In this document: positions 34,519 through 44,530 of the stretch, one piece after another
Layout of the letters: each line of letters begins with the position of its first letter
Position numbering within the stretch: position 1 is the first letter of the stretch
DNA from: an uncultured Caulobacterales bacterium
GTDB taxonomy: Bacteria > Pseudomonadota > Alphaproteobacteria > Caulobacterales > Maricaulaceae
NCBI GenBank assembly: GCA_937928165.1
Contig: CALFVT010000002.1
Span: forward strand, 124,001 to 188,000
Length of the DNA stretch: 64,000 nucleotides
Direction of reading: 5' to 3'
Notes under the pieces: model-generated
The model's database searches: none
Seen by the model: the letters and a program-made list of their open reading frames with translations, nothing else
What the model was told of the DNA's origin: nothing
Made by a program: the position numbers and the translations under genes

Positions 34519-35301
34519 ATGAGCAAGAGCGATGATAAAATAGATTTCGGCTTTACGGAAATCCCCCGCAGCGAAAAACAATCGCGCGTGCGCGGCGTGT
34601 TTGATTCCGTTGCGAGCAAATATGACCTCATGAATGACGCGATGTCCATGGGCATCCATCGGGTGTGGAAAGACATGATGGTGACAAAAATCAACCCGCA
34701 ACCTGGGGAGCGCTTGATTGATATTGCCGGCGGCACAGGGGATATCGCCAAACGGTTTTTAGCCCGCGCCGCAGAGGTGCAAAAACGGCGCGGCGGCCCA
34801 GACGCCGCTGCCATTGTCAGCGATATTAATTATGAAATGCTCGCGGCAGGCCTCCTAGAGAACGGCGGGGCCGATACAGATATTAATGCCCGAATTGAGC
34901 GGGTTTGCGGCAATGCGGAAGCTCTCCCTTTTGAGAGCGCAAGCGCCGATGTGATGACCATATCTTTCGGTATTCGCAACGTCACCGATAGAGACGCCGC
35001 CCTGCGGGAGTTTTACCGCATTTTAAAACCGGGCGGGCGGCTGTTCGTGCTCGAATTCTCAACCCCGCCCGATAAGTTTCTTCGCAAAATTTATGACAGC
35101 TATAGCTTCGCCGTCATCCCGCCGCTTGGGGGGCTCCTCGCGGGGGATAAAGACAGCTATCAATATCTCGTCGAATCCATCCGCCGCTTCCCCCGCCAAG
35201 ACGCCTTTGCCTCTATGATTAAAGACGGCGGCTTTTCACAAGTCGCTTGGCAAGACTATTCCGGCGGCATCGCCGCCCTACATTGGGGCTGGAAGGTTTA
35301 G
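34519..35301 (+). CDS. ubiE: Ubiquinone/menaquinone biosynthesis C-methyltransferase
   Basis: 260 residues, class I SAM-dependent methyltransferase. FDSVASKYDLMNDAMSMGIHRVWK near the N terminus and IDIAGGTGDIA (SAM loop) are the UbiE signatures, with FGIRNVTDRDAALREFYRILKPGG further on. It methylates C2 of the quinone ring of ubiquinone (and menaquinone where present). ubiB often follows in relatives but is not here; a lipoprotein gene follows instead. Confidence 0.96.
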   Translation: MSKSDDKIDFGFTEIPRSEKQSRVRGVFDSVASKYDLMNDAMSMGIHRVWKDMMVTKINPQPGERLIDIAGGTGDIAKRFLARAAEVQKRRGGPDAAAIVSDINYEMLAAGLLENGGADTDINARIERVCGNAEALPFESASADVMTISFGIRNVTDRDAALREFYRILKPGGRLFVLEFSTPPDKFLRKIYDSYSFAVIPPLGGLLAGDKDSYQYLVESIRRFPRQDAFASMIKDGGFSQVAWQDYSGGIAALHWGWKV

Positions 35302-35323
35302 GGTTAAGGTTAGGGTTTACCGC

Positions 35324-36547
35324 GTGGTCTCTCTATTAAGGCATTTAATCCTCTTGCTGAGTGCTTTATTCACTTTACACGCTTGCCAAAAACAGTCTTC
35401 GCAAGCAGTCCAAGACACAGGACTCCTTAATTTTTGCTTCGCAAAAAATCAGTGCGGCTATATGGACAGCTCCGGCCAGACCGTAATTGCCCCTCTTTAT
35501 GAAGATACAAAACCCTTTATCGGAGGCGTGGCGAGCGTGAAAAAAGACGGGAAGTGGGGCGCGATTAATCCGCGCGGGGAGCTTATTATTTCACCGCAAT
35601 ATAACGCCTATTTTTCATTCCATGACGGCTTGGCAGTTATAAATGGAAAAGGCCCGATAAAATATATCGATCAAAAAGGACAGATTGCTCTAACTATCAC
35701 TGGATTGATTGGAAATAATTTTAAAGATGGATATGCCGTCATAGCAGGGAGCCGAAGCCAAGGCGTTATCAACAAAACCGGGGCGTGGATTATACCGCCC
35801 CGATATGCATTTATTCGTCCATATAATTCGTCATTAGGCGGATTTTTAGCCCTAAAACCAGACGGCAAAACCTTATTATTAAACCCATCGGGAGAAGAAA
35901 CGCCCTTAGCGGCATGTGGCTGGACTGGTTTTTATGAAGACTTGCTCGCTACGCGAGACCCCGCCTCATGCGAAAGGCCACTCACAGAGCAGAAATACGG
36001 CTTTATCGACATAACGGGTCAATGGGTCATCCCGCCGTCCTTTGATTTTGCGGGTGGATTTCAAAATGGTTATGCCCCCATCATGCTAGATAAAAAATGG
36101 GGTTACATTAACAAATTGGGTGAAATTATTATTGCGCCTCACTATAAAACCGCACTTGAATTCAACAACGGCTTGGCCCCTGTTCAAATAAGAGTCAAAA
36201 CATCAATGAAATTATCCCCGCTATCTGAAGGTGAAAAAAGATCATTTGATGATCTTAAAGCCCTAGCAAAAGCATCTTTTAAATGGGGTTATATTAATCC
36301 CGAAGACGAGGTAAAAATTGACTTTACATATGACTCAGCACGGTCATTTTCTGAAGGCTTAGCCTGCGTCGAAAGCAATGAAAAATACGGCTTTATAAAT
36401 ACAAAAGGCAACATCATAATTCCGCTTATATTTAATAGAGTGAGTAATTTTGAAAATGGCTATGCATCTGTCACGTTTGGTGAGAAGCAATATTATGTTA
36501 CGCGAAACGGCACGCCTATTGGGTTTTCTTATAATAACGTTTATTAA
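35324..36547 (+). CDS. WG-repeat lipoprotein
   Basis: 407 residues from a GTG start; hydrophobic N terminus ending LHAC at about residue 21, a lipobox. The rest is built of about eight WG repeats of 30-40 residues (patterns such as KWGYINKLGEIIIAPHY then a Phe-x-Asn-Gly-Leu-Ala turn). WG repeats form beta structures of unknown general role. Base use is more AT-rich than in the flanking ubiE and hslV genes, which may indicate transfer. No functional partner is visible. Confidence 0.8.
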   Translation: MVSLLRHLILLLSALFTLHACQKQSSQAVQDTGLLNFCFAKNQCGYMDSSGQTVIAPLYEDTKPFIGGVASVKKDGKWGAINPRGELIISPQYNAYFSFHDGLAVINGKGPIKYIDQKGQIALTITGLIGNNFKDGYAVIAGSRSQGVINKTGAWIIPPRYAFIRPYNSSLGGFLALKPDGKTLLLNPSGEETPLAACGWTGFYEDLLATRDPASCERPLTEQKYGFIDITGQWVIPPSFDFAGGFQNGYAPIMLDKKWGYINKLGEIIIAPHYKTALEFNNGLAPVQIRVKTSMKLSPLSEGEKRSFDDLKALAKASFKWGYINPEDEVKIDFTYDSARSFSEGLACVESNEKYGFINTKGNIIIPLIFNRVSNFENGYASVTFGEKQYYVTRNGTPIGFSYNNVY

Positions 36548-37250
36548 AATCTAAGGGTTAACGATTTCGCCAGAATTAGCGGTATTACCACTCTTATTAT
36601 AGGGCTGGGGCGTTTAGAAATATCTCCGCCTGATGGTCATAGTCCCCTCACTTACCGCAAAAGATTCCAGCGTTAAATTAAAGGTTACGGCTTTCTCCGG
36701 AATGGATGGGGGTAAAGGTTATTTCAGAGACTCACCACAAACACCGTATATTCCCGCCGCTTTGCAGCGCCTCGCAAATGAGAGAACATAAATACCTCAA
36801 GATAAATCCACGCCCCTAACCGCTCCCTTATATTACCCCTATCACCTTTGGGACAGGCAAGTGATCGTTGGCAGGCTTTAAGGTGTGATTGGTGCCAATA
36901 GCGATAAGGTAACAACTTATTGTTTGGCCGGACGCTCTGTGGGTTATGATTAATTTCATAGCCTAGGTGAAAGCTGTGATGGTTTAGACCTAATAACTGT
37001 CCGGGGCCTTTGAAAAAGCCAATCTCGCAGCGGTGTGGTCTTTGGGCCGCAGCTTTGCCTCAAAGTGAGGCGGGGCCTCTCTTTGCGTAAATATTATATA
37101 ATCGGTTACCATCGCAAATGGAGCCGCTGCGAATGTCCAAACTGCCCTCCCTCTAGCGCGGTAAATTTTCGGCTGCCTTATGCATAGCTTTGGCCATAGA
37201 GTCTTGACGAGTTGCTACGCCGCTCCCATCTTGCAGCTAAGGAGATATTT
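36548..37250. other. 703-base stretch without a recognised gene
   Basis: No convincing coding frame. Structures seen: TTGGCA ... TGCCAA inverted repeat around 36870-36896, and a hairpin GCCTCA-AAG-TGAGGC (37057-37071) enclosed by GGCC/GGCC (37045-37077). A TATAAT lies at 37097-37102 before hslV without a good -35. AAGGAG before the hslV ATG is the hslV ribosome binding site. The length of the gap and its even composition suggest a decayed gene or an RNA, but neither can be shown. Confidence 0.3.
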
Positions 37251-37832
37251 ATGACCCCTCATTATGATTACGCCGATGCAGGCCAGTGGCGCGGGACGAC
37301 AATTTTATCCGTGCGCAAAAACGGCAAGGTCGTTGTCATTGGCGATGGGCAAGTCAGCGCCGGTAATACGGTGATGAAGTCCGGCGCACGGAAAGTTCGC
37401 ACCCTTGCGGGCGGGAAAGTAATTACGGGGTTTGCGGGAGCCACCGCTGATGCTTTTGCCCTCATGGAGCGGCTCGAGAGTAAGCTTGAGCAATATCCGA
37501 CCCAGCTCGCGCGGGCCTGTGTGGAGCTTGCCAAAGATTGGCGCACAGATAAATATCTGCGGCAGCTCCAAGCCATGATGATCGTCGCTGATAAAGATAA
37601 CACCTTTGTCCTGACGGGGAACGGCGATGTGGTCGAGCCCGATAAAGCTGAGACCGGCAGCGGGATCACCGCTATTGGCAGCGGCGGGAACTTCGCCCTC
37701 TCTGCGGCTTTGGCGATGGACGAATATGAAAAAGACGCGGAAACCCTCGCCCGTAAAGCCATGGCCATCGCCGATAGAGTCTGCGTATTTACCAATGGTA
37801 ATTTAACCGTTGAAACATTAGACGCAGGCTAA
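37251..37832 (+). CDS. hslV: ATP-dependent protease peptidase subunit HslV
   Basis: Start at ATG 37251 (AAGGAG upstream); an earlier in-frame start at 37212 is unlikely. 193 residues: a propeptide of about 15 residues, then Thr-Thr-Ile-Leu-Ser-Val, where the first Thr becomes the N-terminal nucleophile after cleavage. [13 protein letters not shown] and [14 protein letters not shown] are family signatures. It forms the proteolytic double ring of HslUV. Such a propeptide is usual in Alphaproteobacteria. hslU lies 2.7 kb away, separated by three unrelated genes. Confidence 0.95.
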   Translation: MTPHYDYADAGQWRGTTILSVRKNGKVVVIGDGQVSAGNTVMKSGARKVRTLAGGKVITGFAGATADAFALMERLESKLEQYPTQLARACVELAKDWRTDKYLRQLQAMMIVADKDNTFVLTGNGDVVEPDKAETGSGITAIGSGGNFALSAALAMDEYEKDAETLARKAMAIADRVCVFTNGNLTVETLDAG

Positions 37833-37862
37833 GCACCGCGCAAACCCAAAGAGACCATACCC

Positions 37863-38462
37863 ATGACGCCGCAAGACATAGGCCGCCAATATGACGATAT
37901 TGCCGCGTGGTGGACTGATTACCACAAGCGTTCAGATTACGGGGTCACTGCGCTTGAGCGGGCATTGACTATGGCCCCTAAAGGCGGGAGGGCGCTGGAT
38001 GTGGGATGCGGCAGCGGCGGGCGGTTATTAAAGCGGATTGAGGCGCGCGGCTTTGACGTCACCGGACTTGATACCTCTGAAAACATGATAAAGCTCGCGC
38101 AAAGTAATCATCCAAAAGCGCGGTTTATTCACGGTGACATTTGTGATTATCAGGACGCGCAAAGCTTTGACTTTATTTTAGCATGGGATAGTTTATTTCA
38201 TCTGCCGCTTAAACAGCAAAAACCCGTTTTATCAAAACTATGCCGCCGCCTCTCCGCCGGCGGGGTGATGATACATACATTTGGTGATGATATCGGCGAG
38301 CATACAGATCAATGGCGCGGGCAAGTGTTTTATTACAGCTCTATTGGCGTTCAAAAAAATATCGAAATTTTACACGATAAAGGCTTATCAATTCTACATC
38401 TTGGACGGGATCAATATCCCGAACGCCATATTTATATGATTTCACAAAGACCCGCCACCTAA
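37863..38462 (+). CDS. Class I SAM-dependent methyltransferase
   Basis: 199 residues with the SAM-binding loop DVGCGSGG near residue 40 and the acidic end of strand 2 (GLDTSENMI). The conserved FDFILAWDSLFHLP follows. A small-molecule methyltransferase of the UbiE/Tam fold is likely; no specific substrate residues are recognised. Start at ATG 37863, 30 bases after hslV on the same strand. Confidence 0.78.
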   Translation: MTPQDIGRQYDDIAAWWTDYHKRSDYGVTALERALTMAPKGGRALDVGCGSGGRLLKRIEARGFDVTGLDTSENMIKLAQSNHPKARFIHGDICDYQDAQSFDFILAWDSLFHLPLKQQKPVLSKLCRRLSAGGVMIHTFGDDIGEHTDQWRGQVFYYSSIGVQKNIEILHDKGLSILHLGRDQYPERHIYMISQRPAT

Positions 38463-38466
38463 CGCC

Positions 38467-39354
38467 TCACTCCGCTTTAATTCGGTCTAAATATACACGG
38501 GGGTTGACGAGTATGATATCATCCCTCTGACGGAGCTGTTCGAGGAACCAATATTTATGCCCTGCACCATAGGTAATCAGCATAACCGCACCTTCGCCTG
38601 CGTGGTTTTCAAGGGCGGCTTCGATGAGTTTATAATGGGCGGCATTAATGCGCTCCCAATCGCCGCGTCCAATATCATCGGCAAAGCGCGCGCCGTAAAC
38701 AGAAAGATTAGCCTTGGTAATCGCGTCATATTCATCGCTGTGAATAAAATAAGGATCATCTCGGCGGCCCGATAGTTTTTTATCCGATGCCTCATTCGCT
38801 GCTGTATAGGCATCCCAATCGGCTTTGCGGGATGGGTCATCCCGCAGGCGGGTCATGGCCGCGCGGCGATAATCGGCCATGCCGCGGCTCCATGCGGCGG
38901 TGGGAATTATTTTAAAATCCATCTCATCTGATAAAGGGAAAAGCACATCCTTATATTCCGGAAAAACCCGCACACGCGGCTCTGTCACCTCACCGGTTTC
39001 CGCAAAGCCTTTCACGGCTTGGGCCAAACGGTCTGGCGGAATTTCCGTCAAGACATAGTCAGGATTAATCTCGCGAATAAGCGCTTCAACCACATCAAGG
39101 CCGTAGCGCTCGCTGCCAACATGGCTTCGGTGGATCATTCCGAGCATGACAACCGTATTCTTATTTTCCGCATAGCCCGGCGGCGGGTCAAGGCGGGTTT
39201 GGCTTTGAGGGATATTAACAAGCGTTTGCGCAGCAGAGCTAGGAGAGGCCACATTATTGTCACTGCGTAAACAGGCAAAATGCAAGAGGGAAAGACCTAA
39301 GATCAGGCCCACCCGTAAAAGCGTTTTTGATGTCACCATGATTGCGCCCTCCAT
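38467..39354 (-). CDS. Predicted lipoprotein with TraB/ChaN-like fold
   Basis: 295 residues (or 290 from the ATG five codons in). Signal segment with LHFAC near residue 28, a lipobox. The mature domain opens with VVMLGMIHRSH and DYVLTEIPP and closes with MLITYGAGHKYWF; a His after the first strand, a Glu after the second and a Gly-His pair near the end are the pattern of the TraB/Tiki/EreA-ChaN fold, which includes metal-dependent hydrolases. Function unknown. It stands opposite to its neighbours inside the hslV-hslU interval. Confidence 0.55.
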   Translation of the reverse strand: MEGAIMVTSKTLLRVGLILGLSLLHFACLRSDNNVASPSSAAQTLVNIPQSQTRLDPPPGYAENKNTVVMLGMIHRSHVGSERYGLDVVEALIREINPDYVLTEIPPDRLAQAVKGFAETGEVTEPRVRVFPEYKDVLFPLSDEMDFKIIPTAAWSRGMADYRRAAMTRLRDDPSRKADWDAYTAANEASDKKLSGRRDDPYFIHSDEYDAITKANLSVYGARFADDIGRGDWERINAAHYKLIEAALENHAGEGAVMLITYGAGHKYWFLEQLRQRDDIILVNPRVYLDRIKAE

Positions 39355-39405
39355 AGCCGCCGCTATTTTTTATGCCCCATAATCTTTTTTATGTTAAGAT
39401 AAGCT

Positions 39406-40464
39406 ATGACTCAAATGACAGATACGCAAATCACAGCCGCGTTAGACGCCGGCATTATCTCGCAAACCCAAGCGAGCGCCATGCGCGCGCAGCTTGCGAA
39501 CGGTGAACCGCCAAATATTCATATTGAAGCCGCCATTGGAGACGAAGAAAACCTTCGCTTTATACGCGGGTTTTCCGATGTATTTATCGCTATTGGCATC
39601 GGGCTTTTAATCTTAGGCCTCAGCGCTATGGCCGCCCTTTTAGGCGGCGGGGTTAGTTTTATTATCGCCGCGCTGATAACCGCCTTAATGGCGGAATATT
39701 TTGGCCGCAAAAAACGCAGCCACCTGCCGACGCTTTTAACGGCGTTAGCCTTTTTAGTTTTCACCCTTAAAGGCGTGTCTGGCTTATTGGGAGGAACCAA
39801 TGATATTTGGACGGCCCTGATTGCGCTTTTGGCGATGGCGGGGTTTTATTGGCGCGTGCGCTTGCCGTTTTGTATTGCCCTGATGACATTGACTGGACTC
39901 TATTTAGGCCTAACGGTCATAAGCACACTGGCCCCAGAGTTAATCCGCGCCAAATTTGGCTGGGTCATGGCCTTTGGCGGGGCGCTCACCCTTGTGGGCG
40001 GTATTTATTACGACAGCAAAGATTTACACCGAACCACGCGGTTTTCAGATAATGCCTTTTGGCTCCATTTAACCGCTGCACCTTTATTAATCCACGGCGC
40101 GGTGTTAGAGCTTGTTAAAACCCAGTCAACGCAGGTTTTAGGGTTTATCCCCGTGATTGATATTGATTCCGGCGATGCCGTTATCATGCTGATACTCGTT
40201 GGGATGGTCAGCGCCGCCGGGCTTATTTTAAACCGCCGCGCTTTGTTGGTATCGTCTTTGATTTATGCAGTGATTGCTGTGGGTTATTTACTGGCGAAAT
40301 CAGGCCTAGATTTAGGCCTTGCGGTGACATTAACCTTGGTTCTAGTCGGCGGGGCCATTGTGTTACTTGGCGTGGGGTGGCACCCCCTGCGTAATATCAT
40401 AATTAAAACTTTGCCCAAAAGCCGCTTTATCCCCGCCGCCTATGATCCAAATTTTCGCCCCTAA
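39406..40464 (+). CDS. Multi-pass membrane protein (DUF2157-like)
   Basis: 352 residues. A soluble N-terminal helical part of about 55 residues, then nine to ten hydrophobic helices to residue 335. The short N-terminal domain before the helices and the absence of charged transport motifs resemble the DUF2157 group of predicted membrane proteins; no function is known. It starts 51 bases after the divergent lipoprotein gene and ends 49 bases before hslU. Confidence 0.6.
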   Translation: MTQMTDTQITAALDAGIISQTQASAMRAQLANGEPPNIHIEAAIGDEENLRFIRGFSDVFIAIGIGLLILGLSAMAALLGGGVSFIIAALITALMAEYFGRKKRSHLPTLLTALAFLVFTLKGVSGLLGGTNDIWTALIALLAMAGFYWRVRLPFCIALMTLTGLYLGLTVISTLAPELIRAKFGWVMAFGGALTLVGGIYYDSKDLHRTTRFSDNAFWLHLTAAPLLIHGAVLELVKTQSTQVLGFIPVIDIDSGDAVIMLILVGMVSAAGLILNRRALLVSSLIYAVIAVGYLLAKSGLDLGLAVTLTLVLVGGAIVLLGVGWHPLRNIIIKTLPKSRFIPAAYDPNFRP

Positions 40465-40513
40465 GCGTAGCTATGCCTCTTGATACCCCGCCTATCTTTC
40501 CTATCTGTGCCTC

Positions 40514-41818
40514 ATGACAAATTTTTCTCCCCGCGAAATTACATCTGAACTTGATCGCCATATTATTGGCCAAAAAGACGCCAAGCGCGCCGTCGCGATT
40601 GCCCTGCGCAATCGTTGGCGACGGCAACATGTCGAGGGTGATCTTCGCCATGAAATTACGCCCAAAAACATTTTAATGATCGGCCCAACAGGGGTTGGTA
40701 AAACGGAAATATCGCGCCGGCTTGCGAACTTGGCCAAAGCGCCTTTTATTAAAATTGAAGCAACAAAATTCACCGAAGTTGGTTATGTGGGCCGTGATGT
40801 GGAGCAGATTATCCGCGACCTCGTTGAGGCCTCGATTTCCATGCTCAAAGAGCTTCGCCGCGACAATGTAAAAGCCCAAGCCGAGCTGGCCGCCGAAGAC
40901 CGTATTTTAAACGCGCTTGTTGGTGAAAATTCTGGCGAGGCGACGCGGACTAAGTTTCGCGATAAACTCCGCGCTGGAGAGCTCGACGATACAGAAATTG
41001 ATCTTGAGCTTTCTGACAAAGCCTCCCCCTTTCAAGGTTTTGAAATCCCAGGGCAGCCAGGAGCAAATATGGGCATGCTTGATTTATCCGCCATGTTTGG
41101 CAAGGGCATGGGGAAAACAAAAACTGTTAAAATGAAAATTGGCGAGGCCTATACGCCGCTCTTAGCGGAAGAAGCAGATAAGTTAATTGATGATAAAAGC
41201 CTTACCCGCGAAGCCCTAGAGCGCACAGAAAATGGCGGCATTGTTTTTCTCGATGAAATTGACAAAATCTCGGCCCGCTCTGATGCGCGCGGGGCGGGGG
41301 TCTCTCGCGAGGGGGTGCAGCGCGATCTCTTGCCGTTGATTGAAGGCACCACTGTATCAACGAAATATGGCCCCGTAAAAACTGATCATATTTTATTTAT
41401 CGCTAGCGGCGCCTTTCATGTCGCCAAACCATCTGACCTTTTACCTGAGCTTCAAGGGCGCCTGCCTATTCGGGTTGAGCTACGGGCGCTGACGGAGGAT
41501 GATTTTGTCCGCATCCTCACCGAGCCGCAGGCCAGCCTTATCCGCCAATATAAAGCTTTGCTCGCCACTGAAGGCGTTACTTTGGACTTTACCGATGACG
41601 CCATAAAAGAAATCGCGAGCATTGCCGCCCATGTTAATAATTCCATTGAAAATATCGGCGCGCGGCGGCTGCAAACCGTAATGGAGCGCCTTTTAGATGA
41701 GATCAGTTTTGAGGCCACAGATAAAGCCGGTGAAACCCTTAACATCAATGCTGATTACGTGCGAGACCATGTCGGTGAGCTCTCGAAGAACCAAGACCTC
41801 AGTAAGTTTATTTTATAG
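40514..41818 (+). CDS. hslU: ATP-dependent protease ATPase subunit HslU
   Basis: 434 residues, AAA+ unfoldase of Hsl[25 protein letters not shown] start, Walker [16 protein letters not shown] near residue 57, an I domain (about 110-240), Walker [11 protein letters not shown], and the C-terminal tail DLSKFIL, which docks into HslV. Normal length. Its 3' end overlaps the convergent Smr gene by six bases. Confidence 0.97.
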   Translation: MTNFSPREITSELDRHIIGQKDAKRAVAIALRNRWRRQHVEGDLRHEITPKNILMIGPTGVGKTEISRRLANLAKAPFIKIEATKFTEVGYVGRDVEQIIRDLVEASISMLKELRRDNVKAQAELAAEDRILNALVGENSGEATRTKFRDKLRAGELDDTEIDLELSDKASPFQGFEIPGQPGANMGMLDLSAMFGKGMGKTKTVKMKIGEAYTPLLAEEADKLIDDKSLTREALERTENGGIVFLDEIDKISARSDARGAGVSREGVQRDLLPLIEGTTVSTKYGPVKTDHILFIASGAFHVAKPSDLLPELQGRLPIRVELRALTEDDFVRILTEPQASLIRQYKALLATEGVTLDFTDDAIKEIASIAAHVNNSIENIGARRLQTVMERLLDEISFEATDKAGETLNINADYVRDHVGELSKNQDLSKFIL

Positions 41819-42337
41819 GGCTTTACGCTTTAAAAATACATACCACGCCCCTGTGCCGCCGTGCTTTATGTGGGCTTGGGCGTAAGAGGCAATGAGCGGG
41901 CGAATCTCTGGCCCATTGAGCCAATGCGGCAAGTTCTGCCGCAGCACCCCGTTTAGGCGCAGGCCTTTGCCGGTGATAACAAGCAAGCAGCGTTCTTGTT
42001 TGGCATAGGCGGCTCTGACCAAATTAAATAGCGCCGCTTCCGCTTGACTGCGGGTCATATCGTGAAGATCAATACGGCGGTTAATGCGGATGCGCCCGCG
42101 CCGCACCCGCTTATCCGCGCTGGGCTGTAGGCTGTCTGCCGCTTGCGGTTTACAGGGCTTGGGATTTGGCGGCACACGCATGAATGGCCCTTTATCGCTG
42201 GGCAGGATCACGGCGGGGCTATTTTGCGCTTTACGGGCGCGGTGCGGGCTGGGCGTAACTGTACGGGTCACCCGCTGCCATATGGCTTTATCGTCAGAGC
42301 TTAGAGGTTTTTGAGCGTTTCGGCCATGACGGGCCAT
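41813..42337 (-). CDS. Smr domain protein
   Basis: 174 residues. A basic, disordered N terminus and a C-terminal Smr domain (about 88-172) with [16 protein letters not shown] and [12 protein letters not shown], the two conserved ends of the Smr/MutS2 C-terminal nuclease fold. Stand-alone Smr proteins have endonuclease activity in some cases, SmrB on collided ribosomes among them; the role here is not known. It overlaps mltA by one base and is the downstream partner in that operon. Confidence 0.88.
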   Translation of the reverse strand: MARHGRNAQKPLSSDDKAIWQRVTRTVTPSPHRARKAQNSPAVILPSDKGPFMRVPPNPKPCKPQAADSLQPSADKRVRRGRIRINRRIDLHDMTRSQAEAALFNLVRAAYAKQERCLLVITGKGLRLNGVLRQNLPHWLNGPEIRPLIASYAQAHIKHGGTGAWYVFLKRKAL

Positions 42338-43659
42338 TAGCGAAACCCCATTTGCGCCATAACGAGGCGGCGGGGCAAAAGGTGAATCATCGTAACGTCA
42401 TGTTTCATCACCCCTGCCAATTCTCCGGCCAGCGCGCCAGAGCCGAAGAATAAATCCCCCCGCCCTTGGCCTTTGATGGCATTACCCGAATCTTGCGCAA
42501 TAACCAATAGGTTTTCAGGGCGACCATTATAATCTCCCGCAAATTGCGGCAGGGTTGTTTGCAGCCAAATGGGTACCCCATAAGGGCGAGATTTCGGATC
42601 AATCGCCATTGAGCCCATCGCTGTTAAAGGCGCGCCCAAAGAACCCTTTGGGCCTTCGCCCTGCTCAATATCTTCGAGGGAAAAATAAATATAGCGCGGG
42701 TTTTCATTCATTAGGCTCCGCGCTGCCGTAGAGCCAGAGGCGGTCATCCACTCCTCTATAGATTGTTTAGAAGCTTGTTCCCGCGTCAGTTCCCCGCGGC
42801 GAATTAACACCCCGCCAATTGATTTATATTTGCGGCCATTATTTCCCCCATAAGCCGCTCTTTTTACCCGCCCATCTTTAAAGCGGATGCGTCCTGAACC
42901 TTGGACTTGCATAAAGAAAACATCAAGCGGACGGCCATAGGCTAAGGCTGCGTAATCCACTTGATTACGGTAAATATCCGCCCGCGTTTTATTTTTAAGC
43001 TTGTCCTCTTGAGGCTTAGCTAAAATCGGTTCTGAAAATTCACCATTAAGGCGGGCGCGCACTTCAATCTCGGGTTCATAATATCCCGTTAAAAGACCAT
43101 CAAGCCGCGCCGCCGTTAGCAGGTTCATGGGAAGAAAATGTGTTTCAAAAAACCACCGCGCTTTGTCTTTGTCAAAAGGACTTGGAGGTAAAACGCCGCA
43201 CATGTCTTGCCAGAAACCATAGCGGCCAAATTCAGGTTTTGACGTTTTCAAAAGCCTATCAGGGGCTTGTTTCTCCCATAGGGGACAATTCCGCGCAAAG
43301 GCCATGAGCGCAGGGCGCAAGTCCGCCGCATTCCAGCCCAGTAAGTAATCCGAAAAAGTAACTTGAAAATTACTTTGCGCGAACCGCCCCGCATCTTGAA
43401 CGGGCGGAGAGTTTGGCAGGGTACTGAGCGGCGGGGTAACAGGCGGGGTAACAGCCTGCGGCCCATCAGGGTTTGAACGGTCTGGATCATGCGGGGGTTT
43501 ACTCAGGCTCTCTGTTTCAGCTACTGAAGGACCCGTTTGCACTTCAACCTGCACAGGTGAGCCTACGCCGTCTTGCGGGGTTTGTTTCCCCGGCGTTACG
43601 CAGGCCATAAGCCCGTAAGCCATAATAAAGCCAAGGCTGTGTTTGATAAAAATATTCAT
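42337..43659 (-). CDS. mltA: Membrane-bound lytic murein transglycosylase A
   Basis: I start it at ATG 43659, with GGAGG just upstream; the frame is open 28 codons further but without support. 440 residues: signal with LMAC at residues 17-20, a lipobox; a Pro-rich linker; then the MltA barrel and the 3D domain (VDFFMQVQGSGRI, ILAKPQEDK, VIAQDSGNAIKGQGRGDLF), which carries the catalytic Asp residues. It cuts peptidoglycan glycan chains to 1,6-anhydro ends at the outer membrane. The Tim44-mltA-smr order is conserved in Alphaproteobacteria near the origin. Confidence 0.95.
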   Translation of the reverse strand: MNIFIKHSLGFIMAYGLMACVTPGKQTPQDGVGSPVQVEVQTGPSVAETESLSKPPHDPDRSNPDGPQAVTPPVTPPLSTLPNSPPVQDAGRFAQSNFQVTFSDYLLGWNAADLRPALMAFARNCPLWEKQAPDRLLKTSKPEFGRYGFWQDMCGVLPPSPFDKDKARWFFETHFLPMNLLTAARLDGLLTGYYEPEIEVRARLNGEFSEPILAKPQEDKLKNKTRADIYRNQVDYAALAYGRPLDVFFMQVQGSGRIRFKDGRVKRAAYGGNNGRKYKSIGGVLIRRGELTREQASKQSIEEWMTASGSTAARSLMNENPRYIYFSLEDIEQGEGPKGSLGAPLTAMGSMAIDPKSRPYGVPIWLQTTLPQFAGDYNGRPENLLVIAQDSGNAIKGQGRGDLFFGSGALAGELAGVMKHDVTMIHLLPRRLVMAQMGFR

Positions 43660-43681
43660 AATGCCCCCTCCTTTGGGTTTA

Positions 43682-44350
43682 TTATGAACGGGTGTCCGGC
43701 GTCGGGTCGGCTTCAAGCTCATCCCCTGTTGACGAGGCAACATCAGATAAACGCCATGTCGGGTCAGATGATTTTAATGACTTTTCAAATGTCCAAACTT
43801 CTTTAACCCGTGCGAGCATATCAGGGTCCCCTTGCAGGGTTTCACCGGACTCATCCAGTACGGCCGAGGCAATATCCGATTCATATTCAACGGAAAGCCG
43901 CGCGATTGATTTATCAACATCACAGGCCACAATGACCGCATCTAAAAGGCGGCCAAGATCTGTGACCTGTTTTTGCTCTGCCGCTTCGCGGGCTGTAATT
44001 GTCTCATCATAAATTTTGTAAACATCATCCGTTAAAAGACCGCGAAGGCTCTCCCGGTCGCCATCGGCAAAGGCCTCTAAAATCATAGGGTAAGCCATAC
44101 GGGCGCCTTCAATAAAATCCCGCTTTGAAAAATTTGGGTCTGCTTTTAAAAGTGGAGATATCATGGACGGCGGCACATCTTTGCCCACAGGCTCAACAAA
44201 TTCAGTTTTATCTACGTCTTTTGGTTTTGCCATAAAGTCTGCCGGGTTAATCGGGTTATCTGGCCCCTGCCCCACATCTTTACCCAGAACGGAATAAAGC
44301 AAGACACATATGATTGTGGCAATCGCGGCAAATAACATGACTTCAAACAT
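43682..44350 (-). CDS. Tim44-like domain protein
   Basis: 222 residues: an N-terminal membrane helix (about residues 4-22), an acidic linker, and a C-terminal Tim44-like alpha-beta domain (about 75-215, FIEGARMAYPMILEAFADGD). Bacterial Tim44-like proteins (TimA) are held at the inner membrane and resemble the mitochondrial import subunit; their function is little known. It lies upstream of mltA and divergent from secB, a typical arrangement. Confidence 0.87.
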   Translation of the reverse strand: MFEVMLFAAIATIICVLLYSVLGKDVGQGPDNPINPADFMAKPKDVDKTEFVEPVGKDVPPSMISPLLKADPNFSKRDFIEGARMAYPMILEAFADGDRESLRGLLTDDVYKIYDETITAREAAEQKQVTDLGRLLDAVIVACDVDKSIARLSVEYESDIASAVLDESGETLQGDPDMLARVKEVWTFEKSLKSSDPTWRLSDVASSTGDELEADPTPDTRS

Positions 44351-44530
44351 AGGAGGTCCCTAAGATATAATGTGAATTGCTTATCTATATACGGAGCAAA
44401 GCCAATGGGGAAAGCAAAAATAACAAGTAAGTCTTGATTGCTATAAAACACTTACCATCTTGCGCCTATTGCAGTGCCGTGATAGCCGCTGCTTTAGACC
44501 TTTAACCTATATGAGTAAGAGTAAAAGCCC

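Noticed and set aside
36724-36915. 63-codon minus-strand frame in the gene-free stretch before hslV
   Set aside because: No ribosome binding site, no plausible domain and odd composition; probably chance.
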